Below, piece by piece: positions 1 through 11,262 of a stretch of DNA of 64,000 nt. The stretch lies in assembly GCF_963576675.1 (NCBI RefSeq), contig NC_088917.1:30100501-30164500 (forward strand). The letters run 5' to 3'. The translations under genes were made by a program, and so were the position numbers. Under the pieces are notes generated by a model. That model did no database searches. It had not been told where the DNA came from and saw only the letters and a list, made by a program, of their open reading frames with translations. Source of the DNA: Euphorbia lathyris (lineage: Eukaryota; Streptophyta; Magnoliopsida; Malpighiales; Euphorbiaceae). Each line of letters opens with the position of its first letter. Positions within the stretch are counted from its first letter, which is position 1.

Positions 1-108
1 ATACGGAACTGAAACGAAAACGAATACTGGGAAACACAATTTCTGAAAAACATAGGAAACAGAAACGTGGGGAAAACGTGTAAATATTAAAAATATAGAG
101 ACATATTT
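1..108. other. Flank left of the first LINE, no gene
   Basis: Short purine-rich sequence with several GAAAC/GAAAAC words. No coding potential seen. It ends at the left target-site duplication of the LINE. Confidence 0.4.
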
Positions 109-126
109 ATAAATATAATAATACAT
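109..126. repeat. Target-site duplication of LINE, left copy
   Basis: ATAAATATAATAATACAT occurs here and again at 8591-8608, immediately after the A-rich LINE tail. The 18-bp perfect direct repeat brackets the LINE and the Copia element nested in it. Confidence 0.85.
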
Positions 127-632
127 CGTTCCTTCCTCTGGAAAGGGCTTAGTGCTGTTTTTGCTGAGTTCTGTACGGGGATTGGCTTGGAGGTGGGTAA
201 TGGGATATCCATTAGTTTCTGGTATGACACCTGGATTGGTGACAAACCGTTGATTGAGGTGTGCATCGCCCCTCCGCCGAATGATCTCCTCTCCTGGAGA
301 ATTGCTGATGTGGTGGACTCGGAGGGAGACTGGATCTGGTCTAAGTTCGACTCCTTTCTTAGCCTAGAGACCCTCCTTAATAATAGAGGTGTGAAGATTA
401 GTAATCAGGAGGAGGATAAGGACAGACACTGCTGGGCCTTGACTAATAATGGTTCTTATTCTTGCAAATCGGCCTATGAAGCTTTTACCCCTAATAGGGC
501 TGATCCTCCCTTGGAAATTTGGAAGTCCATTTGGGCCCTCAAAGTCCCCTACCGCATTAGGAGTTTCCTATGGCTGGGAGTCAAAGACAGGCTCCTCACG
601 AATGCAGATAGACACAGAAGGCACTTGACTGT
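127..632 (+). pseudogene. 5'-truncated L1-type LINE ORF2, zf-RVT part
   Basis: This is the reverse-transcriptase zinc-binding region of a plant L1-type LINE. The readable frame starts near the truncation point and shows the usual VGNG..ISFWYDTWIG block, then a SYSCKSAYEAF block and KVPYRIRSFLWL...RLLTNADRHRR, the core of the zf-RVT domain. The LINE is 5' truncated: no endonuclease and no catalytic RT domain are present. The frame is cut at about 632 by the Copia LTR; the RNase H end of the same LINE resumes at 8353. The CPxC part of zf-RVT and most of RNase H are missing between the halves, so the insertion was followed by a deletion. It cannot encode a working protein. Confidence 0.85.
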
Positions 633-2263
633 ATTGCGATTTAAAATTTATTTCTAATCCCTTATAGCTTGATCTTTGTCCGTTAACCATTGATTGAATA
701 AAACCTTTTGATCCGTTTAAGGATATAAACATACCCGGACTGTCTCTTCTAGATACGGCTGAAGAATCCACAAGGTAGTAAGATCTCCGTAGTCAGGTGC
801 ACGAACAACTATTGAGCTAGAACCGGTGCTAACCGAAGAACGAAGAAGAACTGGAGAGAAAATGAATTTTTCCAAAACAAAAATCCACTTTCTAGTGGAA
901 TGGTGGCTGCTGTCGAAAATCAATATTGATTTTCTTCCATGGCCGAATATGAATAGTGATTAATTAGGTTAGATTAGGTTTTAGGCTTTTATTATATATA
1001 GTGTAGTTATTCCTAAACCTAATTGGTTTAGGGTTAATTGGTTAATTATAAAACTAACCTAATCCTAACATAATCACTTAAATAAATACTAATAGTATTT
1101 ATTCTATGCAATTAGTTACAATTAGATTAAATTTAATTACCCCAATTAAATAAATAACACTAATTAATAAATTGACGTATTAGTTTGATTAATTATTCAC
1201 GAATGCAATTTCATTAATTTACAAATTAATTAATTACATCCCGTAAACTAATTAACCAATTAAATACTCAACGCCTAAATCCATTAATCAATTACATTGA
1301 TACAAAGTATCAATTAATCAATTAATTAACCACCAATTAATTATCTTGACATTTTACTGTCAACCAATTAATTAATCTCATCCCTCTAGTGTACCGTTCT
1401 ATAAGTTCTAACTCAGATGTTCAATGTGTACGATCCTATGGGACTGTCCTTAGCTAGCAGTGGGCTCACGGCCCACAGACAGTAAGTGGGTTCTAGCAAA
1501 CCATTACTGCCCCTAACCAATACAGCTATTTCAGCAGTCTAAAGATGCAGAGACCCTGTAGTTATCTCTTAACGTCTTTTACCATTTGATATCGATATTA
1601 TAAACTAGAGGCATGGCGGCTGTCATCCTCTCTGATGTTTATGATATTTTTCTTGATCTTAAGTAGATTAATGAATCAGATAAGTAAACTACTTATCAGG
1701 GTGTGGCCACACACTTATCAATCTCACTTATCAAGTGGCCTGTGTTATCATCTCACTGTTATGTGAGTGGTAATTCCATCACTTCACTATCAATACTAAT
1801 GTGTTCACCTGTTCACCCAATCATACCCGTATTTGGCATCCTGTTACAGACCTGTTAGGCGTATGTCAAAGGGAACCGGCTCCCACATTGATATTATAAT
1901 GAAATCTAGTCTGAAGACAGTTAGAGACCTACTTAAGAAAACTAATGACACAACCACCATGTAGTTTTCTCGGGCGGATCGATCCAGTCACATGTATACA
2001 ACATGTACCCATATTCACAACTGACTTATCAAGTGCTATGGCTAGTATCAATTGCTACCATACAGTCGTCGAATATACAAATCTGTGGTCCTAATCATTC
2101 CCATGATAGAATAGACTTGGGATATGGTTTTATGATTATCAATCAATGTATTCTCTATTCATATTATAGCACAAGATATAAATGAACTAGATTAATGCCT
2201 TTATTAATGTGACACAAATACATTTTATAAGAACCAATGCCTATGAACTAGGGCACACCAACA
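633..2263 (-). repeat. Copia 3' LTR, outer end deleted
   Basis: Matches 6724-8352 almost base for base. It ends on the inner side with ...GGCACACCAACA (plus strand). The terminal segment present at 6682-6723 is absent, and the LTR abuts LINE coding sequence at 632/633. Confidence 0.9.
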
Positions 2264-2275
2264 GTCTCCCACTTG
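2264..2275 (-). other. Polypurine tract of Copia element
   Basis: On the minus strand AAGTGGGAGACT lies directly before the LTR start TGTTGG. This is the usual purine-rich primer for plus-strand DNA synthesis. Confidence 0.7.
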
Positions 2276-2404
2276 AACTAGTTCCAAGCGGGTATTGCCC
2301 TAAACACTATAGATCTAGTACTACCAATTGCCTTGGTAAACTGACCAGCGACATTGTTCTCAGTGTCAACCCTCTACAATGTAATGTCACCGGGTAAGGT
2401 GTTA

Positions 2405-3100
2405 CTATCTAAGTATGCGTTTGGATCTCTTGTGTGACATGGGATCCAGGGCTTGTGCTATGACCCCTGTATTGTCATGGAAAACATCAACTGATCTTAA
2501 GAGAGTTTGACCTACTCCTAAATCAGTTATGAACTTCTTAATCCAAACTACTTCCTCTGCTTCATCGCATGCAACGATGTACTTAGCTTTCATTATAAAA
2601 TCGGCAATGGTTGGCTACTTTAAGGATCTCCAACTAATGGCATCGCCATTCAGGAGAAATCCATAACCAGTATGTGACTGGTTATCATCCTCAAAGTCTC
2701 GATCAGTGTAACCTGATATTTCCATTCCTTCTACCCATCAAATACTAAGAAAAACATCCTTGGTACGGTTAAGGTACTTTAGGATTGCCTTGACTGTCTT
2801 CCAGTGTTCCTTATCGGGGTCTAACTGGCACCGACTAGTCATGTTTGGTGCAACACGCAACATATGGCCTTGTACATAACATAGAGTACATGATGGATTC
2901 TTGTCTATGTACGATGCCTGACTCAAGCCTAGAAGTCGGTTGGATCTAACCTTGTAGATCTTGATCGGCTTCTCCTAAGTCTTTCATTGTGAAACATTTA
3001 CTCAACCACTGCTTGATCTGGCAGTGTTAATATATTGCCTCCAATGAACAGTATGTCATCGACATACAATATTAGGAAAGTGGATATGCTCCCACTGAAT
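2405..3100 (-). pseudogene. Copia RT/RNase H remnant
   Basis: Minus-strand translation in several frames gives scraps of the Copia pol 3' half. YVDDILFIGGN, the reverse transcriptase active-site motif, lies near 3045-3085. A segment ending KAILKYLNRTKDVFL (about 2738-2926) matches the RT-RNase H connection. Words such as GYTDRDFEDD and the tail SHVTQEIQ come from RNase H and the pol C-terminus. Frames change repeatedly and the N-terminal part of RT, roughly 300 codons in relatives, is missing between the integrase C-terminus at 3102 and the YVDD motif. No enzyme can be made. Confidence 0.8.
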
Positions 3101-3101
3101 T

Positions 3102-4355
3102 TCATATACACATAGGGTTCATCAGAATTCTGTACGAATCTACTTGAAACACCACTTGTATAACCGATTTAGCCTCCTCATTATTTAGAGGATCTATATC
3201 GGTTCCCAAAGCATCCTCAGCATAAGCTGCAGGAGTTTGTGAGTCTTGAATCTCAACGAGATCAATATCACTCCCACTGTCTACTTTGGAAAGGAATTCC
3301 TTTTCCAAAAAGATTGCAAACCTAGCCACGAATGTTTTATTCTCAGCTGGGTTGTAGAAGTAATAACCCTTAGTTTCCTTAGGGTAACCCACGAACTGGC
3401 ATTTAATAGATCTAGACTCTAGTTTGCCACTTATCAATTTCTTGACATATGCATCACAACCCCAAATCTTGATGAAGGAAACATTGGGCTTTCGGCCCGT
3501 CCATAATTCATATGGTGTTCCTTCCAATGCCTTGCTCGGTGTATTGTTAATTATATGAGCAGCAGTTTCCAAAGCAAATCCCCAAAAGGAGATAGGGAGA
3601 GAAGCTTGACTCATCATTGAGCGGACCATGTTGAGCAGGGTCATATTCCTCCTTTCTGACACTCCATTCCATTGGGGTGTACCAGGAGGAGTGAGTTGGG
3701 AAACAATCCTACACTCTCTCAAGAATGAGACAAACTCTTGGCTCAAGTATTCGCCCCCTCTATCAGAGCGGAGCGCTTTTACTTTCTTGCCAAGTTGATT
3801 TTCTACTTCATTTTTAAAATCTTTGAATCTCAGAAGAGTTTCAGATTTATGTTTCATCAGATACACATACCTGTATCGGCTATAGTCATCTGTGAAGGTA
3901 ACAAAGTACAAAAAACCAGATCTAGCACTGGTGCTCATTGGACCGCATACATCCGAGTGTATCAGCTCCAATAGCTTTGTGGCCCTTATACCAGTTTTGG
4001 TGAAAGGCGCCTTTGTCATCTTCCCTCGTAAACAAGATTCACACGTGTCATAAGACTGCATATCAAATGACCCTAGCGCTCCACTAGAGTGAAGCCTAGT
4101 TATGCGTTTCTCATTTATGTGGCCAAGACGACAGTGCTAGATATATGTAGGATTCAGTTCATTAGTCTTAATCCTTTTAGCGTTTATGTTATAGATTGAT
4201 TCACTACGTTTTAGATCAAGGATATACAAACCATTTTCTAGAAATGCGGTTCCATAAACAATATTGCCACGATATATGGAAATCCTACCACGTCCAATAT
4301 TAAAATTAAAACCATAAATATCCAACATAAAAACTGAAATAATATTCCTGCGCAT
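3102..4355 (-). pseudogene. Copia pre-integrase and integrase
   Basis: One minus-strand frame with a single TAG at 4137-4139. Upstream of the stop is the GAG-pre-integrase start; downstream come HCRLGH and CESCLRGKM of the zinc-binding HHCC module, then the integrase core. All three DDE carboxylates are visible: D in LIHSDVCGP, D in LRSDRGGEY and E in NGVSERRN, followed by NTPSKALEGTPYELW and the C-terminal GCDAYVKKL block. The TAG replaces a codon expected to be Trp (TGG), a G-to-A change, i.e. C-to-T on the other strand. The frame runs out at 3102 where RT has been deleted. Integrase itself looks intact but is separated from protease and RT. Confidence 0.85.
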
Positions 4356-4408
4356 TGCAGGTACAAGATAACAATTTCTAATTTCTAAAATTAATCCACT
4401 AGGTATCT

Positions 4409-4951
4409 CTAAGAATAATCTTCGATCTTTAAGGCCTCTACATGAGCACCATTGTCGACTCGAAGATCCACTTCACCAGATCCCATCAATCTCCTATTTC
4501 TTTGTCCCTGCACATTTGAACAAATGTGAGTACCACATCTAGTGTTTACAACCCAAGATGTAGAAATAGCCAGATTAAATTCAACAATATAAATACCTGA
4601 ACCAGAAGCTTCATCCTTCTGTTTCTCCCTTAGCTTTGGACACACGTTCTTCCAGTGTCCCTTCTCATTACACTCATGACAGATATCATCTGCCGAGGCC
4701 AACCTACCTTTAGGAGCTGCCACCTTCTTTGTCTTTGACTTGGCCTTTTGGGCTTTCGCCTTAGACTTGGACTTGGCCTTTCCCTTAGGTATGTTCCCTT
4801 TATTGGCTGGTAAGGTAGAAGTCAGTACAAATTCCTTCCACTCGTGTCTACAAACCTTTTGTGAGTTTATAGGACAGTCAAGGAAATCAGTCCCTGAAAG
4901 TTTTTCCTTTTCCAGGAGTGGTTTGAGTGAGTTGTTGCTTGTTGCAGTCAT
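4409..4951 (-). pseudogene. Copia gag-protease, internally deleted
   Basis: The ORF starts MTATSNNSLKPLL and contains the start of gag (EKEKLSGTDFLD), after which most of gag is missing. A Lys-rich stretch (KAKSKSKAKAQKAKSK) and one CCHC knuckle, CHECNEKGHWKNVC, follow. Next is the protease start, but the catalytic DTG is replaced: the sequence reads SWVVNTRCGTHIC where relatives have D-T-G-C-G. Loss of the Asp makes the protease inactive. The frame differs from that of integrase. The element could move only with help from a relative. Confidence 0.85.
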
Positions 4952-6663
4952 TATTTCTTTTATGTAACATGGTGATTTTTATCTACGTGGAAAAATTACA
5001 TTAGAGTTAGAATAAAGGGCTTAAGCCAAAGGTCAAATTAATAATCCATTTTAATTCGTTATTGGTGATATTTATTTGGCTATCTTGACCAAGATCCACA
5101 ATCCATCAACAATCGACCGAGCTAGGGCTCTTTCTCCGACCATTGACGATCTGGTAGGATAAACTATCCAATCCTCCGCAAGGACTCTTGGTTTGATGGG
5201 CTTTGTGACACTTAGCCCATCTGTGCTTAGGGCCCACTCTGAGCTAATGCTACCCACGTTGAGTCCAACCACCATACACGTGTTAGCCATACCGAAGTAT
5301 CCTAACCCTCGATGGCCCACTAATTACTACAGCATACCTGCTAGGGCACGTCATACACTGTAGCACTACCTGGGAGGAAGAGGTGTGAATCTGGAAAGCA
5401 CTTTTAAACGACTCAATATTTCATTATCCGGATTAATTAAGTGATACGGCTTTAACATATAATTATCGTGGGTGATGATCTGGTGATCAATGCTACTTAT
5501 ATTTCATGTTATACTAAGCAATTATATAATCAAAATAAATATAGAGACTCTATGGGCCTTATAATACCTCTTAGTGAAACTAGATAAACTATCTAATCTT
5601 CACGGGCTTGCTTCAAGTCTCCTTGGGTTCCCACCATGTGCTTGGACCATCTGGGCTTCTTCACGATCAATTACAATTTTATAAATAGAACTTGTTCTAA
5701 AATTACATTAATAAAAGAATGGCACGCAGGCCATAATTCCCAAAATAATTAAATTACAAACCAACTTTAATTTAGGGCCCATAGAACTCTATAACACGTT
5801 GCTGCACGGTAAGACATACAAATATAATGCATGATCATGGCATTCCAAAATCATCTAATAAAGTTAAGCCGAATGACTTAGGGTGAAATCGCCAATTGTT
5901 ACCATATGTGACTAAGGTCCATAAAGGCCCAAACGGTTAACATCCATTTAAATACAAAATTACAATTTCGCTCCCACTAAATTTTTAGGGTCGTCACATA
6001 TCTAAAATTTAGTCCTCCCAATTTAAACCGGTGTCACGGTCTATTGGGCAAATTTCACAAATTAACCATATTCAATTTTATACAAATTATCAATTCGATT
6101 AAAATTAAATATGCATGCCAATCAAAAACATTTTAATACCAATTAGTTTTTATTAAAACACGTTTAATAAATTAAACGGTATTAGGGCCCTGATTTCATT
6201 AAAATTACCCGAGAAAAATTTAAAACCAAAATCAGTCCCATCTAATCCAAAATTAACAAATTCTGAATTTTTTAACGGACCCGGAACAGCGGCGGGGCTG
6301 CTATCCATGGACAGCAGCCCCATGACTACTATCTGGTAAACAGCAGCAGCGCTGCCGTCCACACAACAGCAGCCGCGGGGCTACTGTTCGCGGACAGCAG
6401 TCCCGTGACTGCTACTCCATGTCCGAAACTATTATTTTTTTCTTTTTTCTGTTTAAAATTGCTGCTGTAGTTTTTATTTAATTTTCAATTATTTCAAAAT
6501 TAATTTCAGAGCTAAAAAATATAAAATACAGACAAAAATAATAAATAGAAAACTTCATAGAACAATTTCTACACGAGGAATTAATAGGAATTCTCAAAAC
6601 TGATTTGAAAAAATAATAAAAACCAAATCTTATTAATTTTTCAATCAATCAAAACGGACTAAA
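4952..6663 (-). other. Copia leader, non-coding
   Basis: Region between PBS and gag on the element's strand. No convincing reading frame. It holds short GC-richer stretches with repeated ACAGCAG/GGGGCTGC words at about 6285-6410. It looks like a long untranslated leader. Confidence 0.5.
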
Positions 6664-6680
6664 CCATGGCTCTGATACCA
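6664..6680 (-). other. Primer-binding site (initiator tRNA-Met type)
   Basis: Minus strand TGGTATCAGAGCCATGG, one base from the LTR end at 6682. This is the standard sequence complementary to the 3' end of plant initiator tRNA-Met used by Copia elements. It fixes the element's orientation. Confidence 0.9.
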
Positions 6681-6681
6681 C

Positions 6682-8352
6682 TGTTAGGGATTATTACCAG
6701 TTAATCAACTGTAGCGCAGCGGAATTGCGATTTAAAATTTATTTCTAATCCTTTATAGCTTGATCTTTGTCCGTTAACCATTGATTGAATAAAATCTTTT
6801 GATCCGTTTAAGGATATAAACATACCCGGACTGTCTCTTCTAGAGACGGCTGAAGAATCCACAAGGTAGTAAGATCTCCGTAGTCAGGTGCACGAACAGC
6901 TATTGAGCTAGAACCGGTGCTAGCCGAAGAACGAAGAAGAACTGGAGAGAAAATGAATTTTTCCAAAACAAAAATCCACTTTCTAGTGGAATGGTGGCTG
7001 CTGTCGAAAATCAATATTGATTTTCTTCTATGGCCAAATATGAATAGTGATTAATTAGGTTAGATTAGGTTTTAGGCTTTTATTATATATAGTGTAGTTA
7101 TTCCTAAACCTAATTGGTTTAGGGTTAATTGGTTAATTATAAAACTAACCTAATCCTAACATAATCACTTAAATAAATACCAATAGTATTTATTCTATGC
7201 AATTAGTTACAATTAGATTAAATTTAATTACCCCAATTAAATAAATAACACTAATTAATAAATTGACGTATTAGTTTGATTAATTATTCACGAATGCAAT
7301 TTCATTAATTTACAAATTAATTAATTACATCCCGTAAACTAATTAACCAATTAAATACTCAACGCCTAAATCCATTAATCAATTACATTGATACAAAGTA
7401 TCAATTAATCAATTAATTAACCACCAATTAATTACCTTGACATTTTACTGTCAACCAATTAATTAATCTCATCCCTCTAGTGTACCGTTCTATAAGTTCT
7501 AACTCAGATGTTCAATGTGCACGATCCTATGGGACTGTCCTTAGCTAGCAGTGGGCTCACGGCCCACAGACAATAAGTGGGTTCTAGCAAACCATTACTG
7601 CCCCTAACCAATACAGCTATTTCAGCAGTCTAAAGATGCAGAGACCCTGTAGTTATCTCTTAACGTCTTTTACCATTTGATATCGATATTATAAACTAGA
7701 GGCATGGCGGCTGTCATCCTCTCTGATGTTTATGATATTTCTTGATCTTAAATAGATTAATGAATCAGATAAGTAAACTACTTATCAGGGTGTGGCCACA
7801 CACTTATCAATCTCACTTATCAAGTGGCCTGTGTTATCATCTCACTGTTATGTGAGTGGTAATTCCATCACTTCACTATCAATACTAATGTGTTCACCTG
7901 TTCACCCAATCATACCCGTATTTGGCATCCTGTTACAGACCTGTTAGGCGTATGTCAAAGTGAACCGGCTCCCACATTGATATTATAATGAAATCTAGTC
8001 TGAAGACAGTTAGAGACCTACTTAAGAAAACTAATGACACAACCACCATGTAGTTTTCTCGGGCGAATCGATCCATTCACATGTATACAAAATGTACCCA
8101 TATTCACAACTGACTTATCAAGTGCTATGGCTAGTACCAATTGCTACCATACAGTCGTCGAATATACAAGTCTGTGGTCCTAATCATTCCCATGATAGAA
8201 TAGACTTGGGATATGGTTTTATGATTATCAATCAATGGATTCTCTATTCATATTATAGCACAAGATATAAATGAACTAGATTAATGCCTTTATTAATGTG
8301 ACACAAATACATTTTATAAGAACCAATGCCTATGAACTAGGGCACACCAACA
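6682..8352 (-). repeat. Copia 5' LTR
   Basis: Complete 1671-bp LTR, TGTTAGGGATTA...CACCAACA on the plus strand. The inner border is set by the adjacent PBS. It is followed at 8353 by LINE RNase H sequence. Confidence 0.9.
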
Positions 8353-8590
8353 CGTCCTGCCTTCGATTCTCTTACCTTCTCCCATATTTATAGGGAGCAA
8401 AACCGCGTGGCGGATCGCTTGGCAGCTGCTGGGTATGGGGGGATGTTAGGTGTTTCTACCCTTTCCGTTCCTCCTTCTTTTCTGTTACCTTCTCTTCTTG
8501 AGGATAGGATTGGGGTCAGTCTTCCTAGACTGATCCCGGGTTAGGTTTTTGTTTGTTTGTTTTTTTCTTCCCTTCTTACCAAAAAAATAA
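8353..8590 (+). pseudogene. LINE RNase H end and 3' tail
   Basis: This continues the LINE broken at 632. The frame reads ...HIYREQNRVADRLAAAGYGG..., the C-terminal RNase H motif whose Asp (in VAD) is catalytic in the family, and ends SLPRLIPG with TAG at 8542-8544. A short 3' UTR and an A-rich tail (8579-8590) follow, then the 18-bp TSD. A second, opposite-strand copy of this 3' end lies at 41622-41847 and differs at several residues. Confidence 0.85.
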
Positions 8591-8608
8591 ATAAATATAA
8601 TAATACAT
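8591..8608. repeat. Target-site duplication of LINE, right copy
   Basis: Second copy of ATAAATATAATAATACAT, identical to 109-126. Confidence 0.85.
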
Positions 8609-8702
8609 TAAAAATAACAAGATTTAAGAACAAGAGAAAGAAAGTCCAAGCTCAATCGAGATTTAAGAGACAAAGATTATAAGAGAAATTTAATTTGGGT
8701 AA

Positions 8703-8842
8703 GAGCATCTCCAACAACCTCTTAAGTTGGCTCTTAAGTTAAAATTTAAGGAGGGAGAATGAAAAATCAGCTCCAACAGTCTCTTAGTGGCTCCTCAAAT
8801 TACTAAGGGCCTCTCCATCCTCTCTATTAATAGAGAGACTCT
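8703..8842. mobile_element. PIF/Harbinger-type MITE, left half
   Basis: Starts GAGCATCTCCAACAACC after TAA (8700-8702). The matching inverted end TTGGAGATGCTC is at 28529-28540 followed by TAA. A 3-bp TAA TSD with this TIR fits a Tourist-like MITE. The body has repeated CTCTTA words. It is split by a solo LTR at 8843. Confidence 0.8.
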
Positions 8843-9875
8843 TGTTGAAACACATTTCCACATTAATTTTGACTATGACAAAAATATTAAATGAAATTAA
8901 TATCTTCATAATTAATAACACATTAAATTTAAATGTTGATTTAATTTGGACTAATATGTTTGTTAAGTGTGTTGATAAATTAAGTATAAGATTAAAAGAA
9001 ATGATCAAAAGCCCTTGGCTTCAGCCCAACAGCCAGAAGGATCCAGAAGCACAAGACGAACTCAGAGGACAAACGATCAAGGCACGTAAGACAAGTTCAG
9101 ACGTTGACTCTGTGCAACTGACAATGCATCACCAAATGAGGAAAGATTCAAAAGTGCCAGATGGCATGTCCCCTGGTCAACTTGGAATATTTGCCTGATT
9201 TGCTTAAACAATCAGTTTGCCTCTGACCGAGTTCTAAAGCACGACGCAACAGACAAATTAACGAAAAAGAGAAGGAAGTCTATTGGCCACTAGGCTCTCA
9301 GGATGAAAGGGATAGGAGAGCTGTTTCCCTCCAACTGTTATTTTGAAATTCGAAATAACCAAAGACTTGAAGTGTCACTATAAAAGCCCCATCACTTGCT
9401 ACATTGGAACTTGATCTTCAACGTTGAAATTGAGAGAGAATCATTATTGAAGTTCCAAAGCAAAGCAAAAGTCATTTACACAATTATTGTATTCATCTGT
9501 GTAATATTTCTAAGTTCATTCATTGTGTTTTGAGTCAGAACAAAACCATCAATAGATTAGAATAGTTCAAAAGCTCTCCTGTTTGTTCGTTATTAAGCAA
9601 ACAAAGAGATAGATAGTTGAGTGTAGATTATAGAAGAAGGTACACTGTAATATGTCAATATCTGATGTAAGGATTTGTGCTCTACCATCAAAGAGCTCAG
9701 TAATGGATTAAAGCTCAGAAAAGGGTATTCCGGGGATTGGATGTAGGTAGAAGGCCGAACTAGGATAAAACTGCTGAGTATCATTTTTCTAACTCTTACT
9801 TTTTGTTATTGCTTGCTTTTTTGTTTCGAAAGTATTAAAGTTAAATTATTCAGAGTTGCTTCTAAACGTACTAAG
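8843..9875 (+). repeat. Solo LTR (SIRE-related), left part
   Basis: Starts TGTTGAAACACATTTCC, a diverged relative of the SIRE LTR at 9876. It carries a TATA-like CTATAAAAG near 9380. It is interrupted at 9875 by the SIRE element and finishes at 28081-28292 with ...GGGACCAACA. There is no internal region, so it is a solo LTR. Flanks are ACTCT (8838-8842) and CCTCT (28293-28297), a 4/5 match. Confidence 0.8.
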
Positions 9876-11200
9876 TGTTGAAACACCTTTCCACATGATT
9901 TTGATTTGACAAAATTATTTAAGTAATGATAAAAATATTCTAACACATTAAATTTAAATGCTTTGATTTATTACACTAATGTGTTTGTTCAATGTTGAGT
10001 TTAATTGTTTATAAGACATTGAGATTAAAAAGCCCAAAGGCCCATAAAGTAGAAGTCAAGCCCAAGTCAACACATCAAGACCATTCGGTCCAAGAGTTCA
10101 AAACGAAGTCGTATCAACTAAAACGACGCCTCAGCAAGAGAAGGATCGAGAAGCCTTCGTGGAAAAAGCTTCAAGTAGAAGCTGCTGAGTTGGACGACAA
10201 AGCAGTCTAGACAGCGGCAGACAATGTTAAACTTCTAGACAAAGTATTTCTACTTTGGGAAAAGTTCAGAAGGCGCAGAAAGCTGTCTCGTGGACTTTTC
10301 CTTAAATGTCGAAACATTCTGCCGAAGACTGACGAAGACAGAAGATGCGTGAATCCTATTGGCCAACGACGCTGAGCACGCCCAGAGTGACAACGACAGG
10401 AAGTCGTTTCCCTCCAATGGTTACTTCGAAATTCGAAATGACCAGGTGCCTCAAGTGTCACTATATAAAGGCCATCCATTTGCTTCAATCGATGCAGATC
10501 TTCAATTAGTCGAAACGCTGACCAAATTCATACTTGAAGTTTTTGTGAGAAAAGCAAAGCAAAAATACCTTACACCAATTCTTAATCTTTGTGTAAAAGT
10601 CTAGATTGATTTCCAATCATCTAAAGTGTCTTAGCAATCGTTGTTTAGGACAAACACTTTATCATTTCTAGAAGAATAGAAAGGAGAGGCTGAGTACTCG
10701 GTTATAGTACTCAGCGTAGATATAGGAGTGAGTAGAGGTATAGAGGAAGGTACTCTTGTGATACTCAGCTTCTATTTGTAAAAGGTTTTGTGCTCTACCT
10801 TTAAAGAGCTCAGTAGAGAATTCAAAAAGCTCAGAACGAGTTCCGGGGACTAGACGTAGGCGGAGAGGCCGAACCAGGATAAGTCTGCTAAGTAACATCT
10901 TTCTAACCCTTAAACTCCTTTAATATATATTGCTTGCTATGAAAACTGACTAAGTAAAGAACTCACGCTGAGTTAAGTTTACTAAGAAGCTGAGTTCAGG
11001 AATAGACTCTAAGTGCTATTGCCTGACTCAAGTAAAGAAGCAGACTTAGTCACAAGTTGACTAAGCTTGTGTCTTGAATCTACTTAGTGACGCTGTGTAA
11101 ACATTTTCATAAGAAAAGAAGTCAGCCTTAACGGACAAAATTTTAAATAGTTCCTATTCCCCCCGTTGGAACTAACTTGTCACGTTATAAGGGACCAACA
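9876..11200 (+). repeat. SIRE-like 5' LTR
   Basis: 1325 bp, TGTTGAAACACC...GGGACCAACA, directly followed by AG and the PBS. Its partner is 26753-28075. Confidence 0.92.
10462..10469 (+). promoter_or_regulatory. TATA box of SIRE-like LTR
   Basis: TATATAAA in the context CACTATATAAAGGCC, in the middle of the LTR. The same box is in the 3' LTR near 27340. It probably marks the U3/R transition. Confidence 0.6.
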
Positions 11201-11202
11201 AG

Positions 11203-11214
11203 TGGTATCAGAGC
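11203..11214 (+). other. SIRE-like primer-binding site
   Basis: TGGTATCAGAGC, two bases after the LTR, complementary to the 3' end of initiator tRNA-Met. Confidence 0.9.
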
Positions 11215-11262
11215 TTAAAAGCTCACTATGCAAGGTTTAACTACCTTGAGCTGATCCCCACT

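Larger units (their letters stand above)
633..8352 (-). mobile_element. Copia LTR retrotransposon nested in LINE
   Basis: Minus-strand element: 5' LTR 6682-8352, primer-binding site 6664-6680, gag/protease 4409-4951, integrase 3102-4355, RT/RNase H scraps 2405-3100, polypurine tract 2264-2275, 3' LTR 633-2263. On its own strand the LTR reads TGTTGGTGTG...CCCTAACA. About 20 base differences between the LTRs were seen by eye over 1.63 kb, so the insertion looks young although the genes are heavily deleted. The outer 40-odd bp of the 3' LTR are missing, so no TSD remains. Confidence 0.9.

Noticed and set aside
6664..6680. tRNA gene at the primer-binding sites
   Set aside because: Only the 12-18 nt complementary to a tRNA 3' end is present; no cloverleaf around it (same at 11203, 15183, 52172).
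8843..11200. Tandem LTR array or two full elements sharing an LTR
   Set aside because: The two LTRs differ clearly, the inner one has its own TSD (CTAAG), and the outer one resumes at 28081, so it is a solo LTR with a nested element.
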